A DNA stretch of 64,000 nucleotides from Chloroflexota bacterium (lineage in GTDB: Bacteria > Chloroflexota > Dormibacteria > Aeolococcales > Aeolococcaceae): positions 1 through 64,000 of the forward strand of contig VBIQ01000015.1 in NCBI GenBank assembly GCA_005880985.1, written 5' to 3'. A program made the translations under genes and the position numbers. The notes under the pieces are model-generated. The model did not search any database. It was not told where the DNA came from and saw only the letters and a program-made list of their open reading frames with translations. Position 1 is the first letter of the stretch; the number at the start of each line of letters is the position of its first letter. Positions 59,584-64,000 of this stretch are shown here, one piece after another.

Positions 59584-60052
59584 CAAAGATCCCGCCGCGC
59601 TGGGCGAACCTCCAGCCTTCGGGGTGGCGCAGCCCGGGTGCGAGCTCGTCGAGCAGGGCGCACAGGAACGGCCGGTCGCCGAGCATCGGATGCGGCACCG
59701 CCAGGTCGGGCTGGTCGACCCGCATCTCTGCGCGCTCTCCGAGCAGCAGCAGGTCGACGTCGGCGCGACGCGGGCCCCAGTGATACGTCGGCAACCGGCC
59801 GGCGGTTCGCTCCGCCTCCTGGCAGAGCTGCAGCCACCGCCGGGGGGACAGGGGGAGCGGCGCGTCGAGCCGGAGCACCTGGTTGAGGAAATCGGGCTGG
59901 TTGCGCACCCCGGCGGCGCGGGTCACCAGCAATCGCGACGGTGTCACCCTCGCCCCACCTGCGGCGAGCAGCTCGCGCAGCCGCGCCAGGGTTCGCTCGC
60001 GGGCGCCGAGGTTGCACCCCAGCGCCACCCAAGCGCGGGCGGTGGCGGTCAG
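59543..60052 (-). CDS. folK: HPPK, 2-amino-4-hydroxy-6-hydroxymethyldihydropteridine diphosphokinase (start approximate)
   Basis: VALGCNLGARERTLARL; RNQPDFLNQVLRL; GPRRADVDLLLLG; VPHPMLGDRPFLCALLDELAP. Confidence 0.9.
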   Translation of the reverse strand: MTATARAWVALGCNLGARERTLARLRELLAAGGARVTPSRLLVTRAAGVRNQPDFLNQVLRLDAPLPLSPRRWLQLCQEAERTAGRLPTYHWGPRRADVDLLLLGERAEMRVDQPDLAVPHPMLGDRPFLCALLDELAPGLRHPEGWRFAQRGGIFVRPERPPSPPPPP

Positions 60053-61281
60053 CCGGTCTTCCCCGGCGGCGTCAGCGCCAGCACCGCCGCAGGCGTTCCG
60101 CGCAGGACCGCGTCGCTGACCCGCAGCGCCCGCACCGTCTCGGCCACGTCGTGGGCGCGGATGATCGCGGCCCCGGCCGAAGCGCACACCACCGCCAGCG
60201 CCAGGCTGCCCTCGAGTCGCTGCTGCGGCGGCGCGCCTTCGAGTAGCACGCCGATGGTGGACTTGCGCGACGCGCCGACCAGGATGGGCCGGCCCAGGCC
60301 GCGCAGCTCGCCGAGCCGGCGGATCACCTCGAGGTTGTGAGCGGGCGTCTTGGCGAACCCCAGACCCGGGTCGATGATGATGCGCGCCGCGTCGATGCCG
60401 GCCCGCGCGGCGACTTCGAGGCTGGCGCGAAGGCCGTCGCAGACATCGGCGACGACGTCGCCGTACTCGGGTGCCGCTGCGTTGTGCATCGCCACCAGCG
60501 CCACCGAGCCCGCTGCCACCACCGCGGCCATCTCCGGGTCGCCGCGCAAGCCCCAGATGTCGTTGACGATGCTGGCCCCGGCCGCGACCGCGGCGTCTGC
60601 CACCACGGCCTTGCGGGTGTCGATGCTCACCGGCACGGGCACCGCGGCGGCGAGGTCGCGCACCACCGGCAGTACCCGTGCCACCTCCACCTCGGCCGGC
60701 ACCGGGGTGGAGTCGGGTCGAGTGCTCTCGCCGCCGACGTCGATGATGTCGGCGCCGGCCTGGGCCATGGCGACGCCGAGGGCGACCGCGCCGGTCACGT
60801 CGCCGCCGACCCCGTCGCCGCTGAAGGAGTCGGGGGTGACGTTGACCACGCCCATCACCAGGGTGCGCTGCGAGAAGTCCAGGCGGTGGCCGCCGGCACT
60901 GACGGGCGCCGGCCACGCCCCCTTGCCGGACAGCGCCTGGCGCAACGCCAGTCCCAGCGATTCGGTGCGGTGGCCCCACTCGATCAGCCCTGTCGGCAGA
61001 GTGCCGAAGGCGCTCAGCGGACCCAGCAGCAGGGCGCGAGAACCATCGCCGCTGCTCACCATCGAGCCGCCGAGCCGGCGCAGCTCGCGCTCCAGCACGC
61101 GCGCCTGGTCCGGTGCCAGGCCGCGCACCGCGAATGCCTCGGCGGTGCCGTGCCTGGCGAGCACGGCGATGTCCCCACCCGGCTGCAGGTCGGTGACCGC
61201 CTGACGGAGAGCCTCGAGCGGCCCAGGTAGCAGCGGCCGCACCGAGTAGCGGGCAGCTTCCTCGGCGGACGGCCCGTCCAC
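60049..61281 (-). CDS. folP: Dihydropteroate synthase
   Basis: VMGVVNVTPDSFSGDG; DIIDVGGESTRPDS; DPGLGFAKTPAHNLEVIR; VGASRKSTIG. Confidence 0.95.
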   Translation of the reverse strand: MDGPSAEEAARYSVRPLLPGPLEALRQAVTDLQPGGDIAVLARHGTAEAFAVRGLAPDQARVLERELRRLGGSMVSSGDGSRALLLGPLSAFGTLPTGLIEWGHRTESLGLALRQALSGKGAWPAPVSAGGHRLDFSQRTLVMGVVNVTPDSFSGDGVGGDVTGAVALGVAMAQAGADIIDVGGESTRPDSTPVPAEVEVARVLPVVRDLAAAVPVPVSIDTRKAVVADAAVAAGASIVNDIWGLRGDPEMAAVVAAGSVALVAMHNAAAPEYGDVVADVCDGLRASLEVAARAGIDAARIIIDPGLGFAKTPAHNLEVIRRLGELRGLGRPILVGASRKSTIGVLLEGAPPQQRLEGSLALAVVCASAGAAIIRAHDVAETVRALRVSDAVLRGTPAAVLALTPPGKTG

Positions 61282-61296
61282 GGTCGCTGCCGCGGG

Positions 61297-61803
61297 TCAG
61301 CCCGAGGCAGACCCCGCCGCCCGGCTGTCGGCCGGCTGCAGGTCGGGGTGCGCCTCGCGCTTCGGCACCATCACGCGGCGGCGGAAGGTGCAGACGCGCT
61401 CGCCCCGCTGGTTGTGGGCACGCGTCTCCACGGAGACCACGCCGCGGTCGGGCTTGCTCGTCGACTCCTTCTTGTCGAGGACAGTGGTCTCCGCGTAGAT
61501 GGTGTCGCCGTGGAAGGTGGGGTTCTCGTGCTTCAGCGACTCGACCTCGAGGTTGGCGATCGCCTTGCCGGACACGTCGGCGACGCTCATTCCCAACGCC
61601 AGGCTGTAGACGAGGTTGCCCACCACCACGTTGCGCTTGAACTGGGTCGCGGTCTCCGCGTAGTGGGCGTCGAGGTGGAGGGGGTGATGGTTCATGGTGA
61701 GCAGGCAGAAGAGATGGTCGTCGGCCTCGGTGATGGTCTTGCCGGGCCAGTGCCGGTAGACCGCGCCGACCTCGAACTCCTCGAAATACCGCCCGAACTG
61801 CAC
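61297..61803 (-). CDS. MaoC-family dehydratase
   Basis: FGRYFEEFEVGAVYRHWPGKTITEADDHLFCLLTMNHHPLHLDAHYA. Confidence 0.9.
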   Translation of the reverse strand: MQFGRYFEEFEVGAVYRHWPGKTITEADDHLFCLLTMNHHPLHLDAHYAETATQFKRNVVVGNLVYSLALGMSVADVSGKAIANLEVESLKHENPTFHGDTIYAETTVLDKKESTSKPDRGVVSVETRAHNQRGERVCTFRRRVMVPKREAHPDLQPADSRAAGSASG

Positions 61804-61918
61804 GCTCAGCCTCTCCTCGCCGGGTGATCGCCGAGTCCCACTGTAGCGACCACGGCAGCGTCCCCGGCGCGCCCGCCGGGGACGTTCACGCAAGCCCGGG
61901 ATGTGATACTCCGGCCGG

Positions 61919-62788
61919 GTGCTGACCATCACCACCGGCGCCGTCGTCCACGCCGACGCCCTGGCGGCGCTGCGAGACGTCCCCCCGGGCAGCGCCGGAC
62001 TAGTCTATGCGGATCCGCCGTTCAACACCGGGCGTCCCCGTCGCGGTCTGCGTCTCCGGGTCGCCCTCGACCCCGATGGTGGTGATCGCACCGGCTTCGC
62101 GGGAAGGCGCTACCGCAGTGAGCGCCTGCTCCTCCAGCAGTACCCCGACAGCTTCGACGACTACCTGGGCTGGCTGGCGCCGCTGCTCGAGGAGTCGCGC
62201 CGGGTGCTGGCCCCGCACGGGACTCTCTATCTCCACCTGGACCCGCGGGAGTCGCACTACTGCAAACTGCTCCTGGACCAGATCTTCGGGCGCGACCACT
62301 TCCTCAACGAGCTGGTCTGGGCCTACGACTATGGCGCCCGCAGCACCCGTCGCTGGTCGGCCAAGCACGACGTCATCCTGGTCTACGTGCGCGACCGTCG
62401 CGCCTATCACTTCGACGCCGCAGCGGTGGAGCGGATCCCCTACATGGCTCCGGCGCTGCAGCGCCCGGACCGCGCCGCCCTCGGCAAGCTGCCCACCGAC
62501 GTGTGGTGGCAGACGATCGTGCCCACCAACTCACGGGAGCGCACCGGCTATCCGACGCAGAAGCCGCTCGCCATTCTCAGACGCATCATCGCCGCCTCGT
62601 CGCGTCCCGGCGAGCTGGTGCTCGACTGGTGCGCGGGCAGCGGCACCACCGGGGTGGCCGCCCACCAGTTGGGGCGGCGCTTCCTGCTCATCGACCACGG
62701 CACCGACGCTGTGGCGCTGATGCGGCGGCGGCTCGAGGACGTGCCCGGCCTGCGCTGCACCGCGTCGGTGAGCGAGCTGCTCGGCTGA
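61919..62788 (+). CDS. Site-specific DNA methyltransferase (N6-A/N4-C, motif order IV then I)
   Basis: VYADPPFNTG; TGYPTQKPLAILRRII; VLDWCAGSGTTGVAA. Confidence 0.9.
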   Translation: MLTITTGAVVHADALAALRDVPPGSAGLVYADPPFNTGRPRRGLRLRVALDPDGGDRTGFAGRRYRSERLLLQQYPDSFDDYLGWLAPLLEESRRVLAPHGTLYLHLDPRESHYCKLLLDQIFGRDHFLNELVWAYDYGARSTRRWSAKHDVILVYVRDRRAYHFDAAAVERIPYMAPALQRPDRAALGKLPTDVWWQTIVPTNSRERTGYPTQKPLAILRRIIAASSRPGELVLDWCAGSGTTGVAAHQLGRRFLLIDHGTDAVALMRRRLEDVPGLRCTASVSELLG

Positions 62789-63990
62789 GGCCCGATACCG
62801 CGTCGACCACTCTACGGGTGCTGCTCTCGGTGCAGGCCCTGCGCGCTCTCCTCTACGGCTTCGGCAGCGTGCTCCTCGGCACCGTGCTCGCTGCCGAGGG
62901 GCTGTCCGATACCGCCGTCGGCGGCGTCTTCGCCGCGATGCTCGCCGGCATGGCCTTGGTGTCGGTGGCGGTCGGCCGGTGGGGTGACCGCGCCGGCCGC
63001 CGGCGCCTCTACCGCGGGCTGCTCATGCTGATGGGCGCGTCGGGAGTCGTGTTTGCCGTCACCTCGTGGCTGCCGGCGCTGCTGCTGGCCGCGCTCACCG
63101 GCACGCTCTCGACGGACCCCAATGAGTCCGGGCCGATCACCTCGCTGGAGCAGGCGATGCTCGGCGGGGTTTCGCCGTCGGCGCGGATCCGCGCCTTCGG
63201 GCGCTACAACGCCATCGCCTACCTGGCGGGCGCGGTGGGAGCGTTGCTCGCCGGCGGGCCCGCGGCGTTGAGATCGTTGTTCCCGGCACTGCCTGCCGAT
63301 CAGCGCTGGTTGCTGGCCTTTCCCGTCGTGGCCGCCGTCTGTGTCGCCGTGTCCACCCGGCTCCATCCAGAGGTTGAGGTGCCACCGTCGGCCATCGAGC
63401 CGGAGCACGTTGCGCGGCGGTCCTCCGCGATACGCGGGCTGGCTGCGCTCTTCGCGGTCGACGCCTTCGGCGGCGGCATGGTGGTGCAGAGCTTTCTGGT
63501 CTTCTGGTTCCACCGACGCTTCGGCGCGTCGGCGCCGACGATGGGGGTCGTGCTCTTCGGCGCCGGCCTCCTGGCTGCCGGATCCGCCGTCGTCGCCGCC
63601 CGGCTGGCGGCGCGCATCGGGCTTCTGGAGACGATGGTGTTCACCCACCTTCCCTCCAACCTTCTGCTCACGCTGATTCCCGTGATGCCGTCGCTGCCAT
63701 GGGCCATCGCGATACTGCTCAGCCGGTTTGCGCTGTCGCAGATGGATGTGCCCGCACGTCAGGCATACGTCGTTGCCATGGTCGCTCCCGAGGAGCGCAC
63801 GGCGGCGGCGGCGTACACCAACACCGCACGATACGTCGGTCGGCCGGGTGGGCCGGCGGTGGGCGGAGCGCTGATGCAGCACGCGGCGGTGGGGGCCCCG
63901 TTCGTGGCGGCGGGAGCCTTGAAGATCGCGTACGATCTGGTGCTCTACCGGCTCTTCCGGCGAGTGCCGATCGAGCGAGGCGATGAGTGA
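62785..63990 (+). CDS. MFS transporter (start uncertain, possibly 62818)
   Basis: 12-TM-like hydrophobicity; VAVGRWGDRAGRRRLYRG; VAPEERTAAAAYTNTARYVG. Confidence 0.85.
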   Translation: MRPDTASTTLRVLLSVQALRALLYGFGSVLLGTVLAAEGLSDTAVGGVFAAMLAGMALVSVAVGRWGDRAGRRRLYRGLLMLMGASGVVFAVTSWLPALLLAALTGTLSTDPNESGPITSLEQAMLGGVSPSARIRAFGRYNAIAYLAGAVGALLAGGPAALRSLFPALPADQRWLLAFPVVAAVCVAVSTRLHPEVEVPPSAIEPEHVARRSSAIRGLAALFAVDAFGGGMVVQSFLVFWFHRRFGASAPTMGVVLFGAGLLAAGSAVVAARLAARIGLLETMVFTHLPSNLLLTLIPVMPSLPWAIAILLSRFALSQMDVPARQAYVVAMVAPEERTAAAAYTNTARYVGRPGGPAVGGALMQHAAVGAPFVAAGALKIAYDLVLYRLFRRVPIERGDE

Positions 63991-64000
63991 CCGCCGCGGG

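Overview
High-GC bacterial chromosome segment that includes the replication-origin neighbourhood (rpmH/rnpA/yidD/yidC/jag on the minus strand; dnaA, dnaN on the plus strand; recF and a DciA-like gene facing dnaN) and a nearby parAB locus. Gene content suggests an under-studied Gram-positive-like lineage (Dormibacterota/Chloroflexota/Actinomycetota-like; inference only). Other modules: folate genes (folD, folB, folP, folK), larC, a large suf Fe-S locus with two cysteine desulfurases, a glycerol-3-phosphate dehydrogenase with an Fe-S partner, glpX, yvcK, HU, a Fur-family regulator and CDF transporter, an MgtE-N/CBS protein with a divergent Nramp-like transporter, lysA, ndk, an M16 peptidase, two FemAB-like proteins, two DUF4388-like proteins, an orphan DNA methyltransferase, and the 3' end of an IS481-type transposase at the window start. 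Most of the window is housekeeping. Main points of interest: (1) a recurrent TANNNT box 6-8 nt upstream of start codons, implying widespread leaderless mRNAs; (2) an IS481-like end sitting on the folD stop codon, with the transposase stop supplied by the CTAG target; (3) rpmH apparently starting at AUC; (4) an orphan ParA operon with a small basic, disordered partner; (5) an Nramp homologue lacking the DPGN and MPH motifs, fused in an operon to an MgtE-N/CBS protein; (6) a standalone LAGLIDADG protein divergent from parA; (7) a small ORF/structured-RNA transcript candidate at about 33.5-33.77 kb. No CRISPR array or rRNA was seen. tRNAs were not systematically searched.
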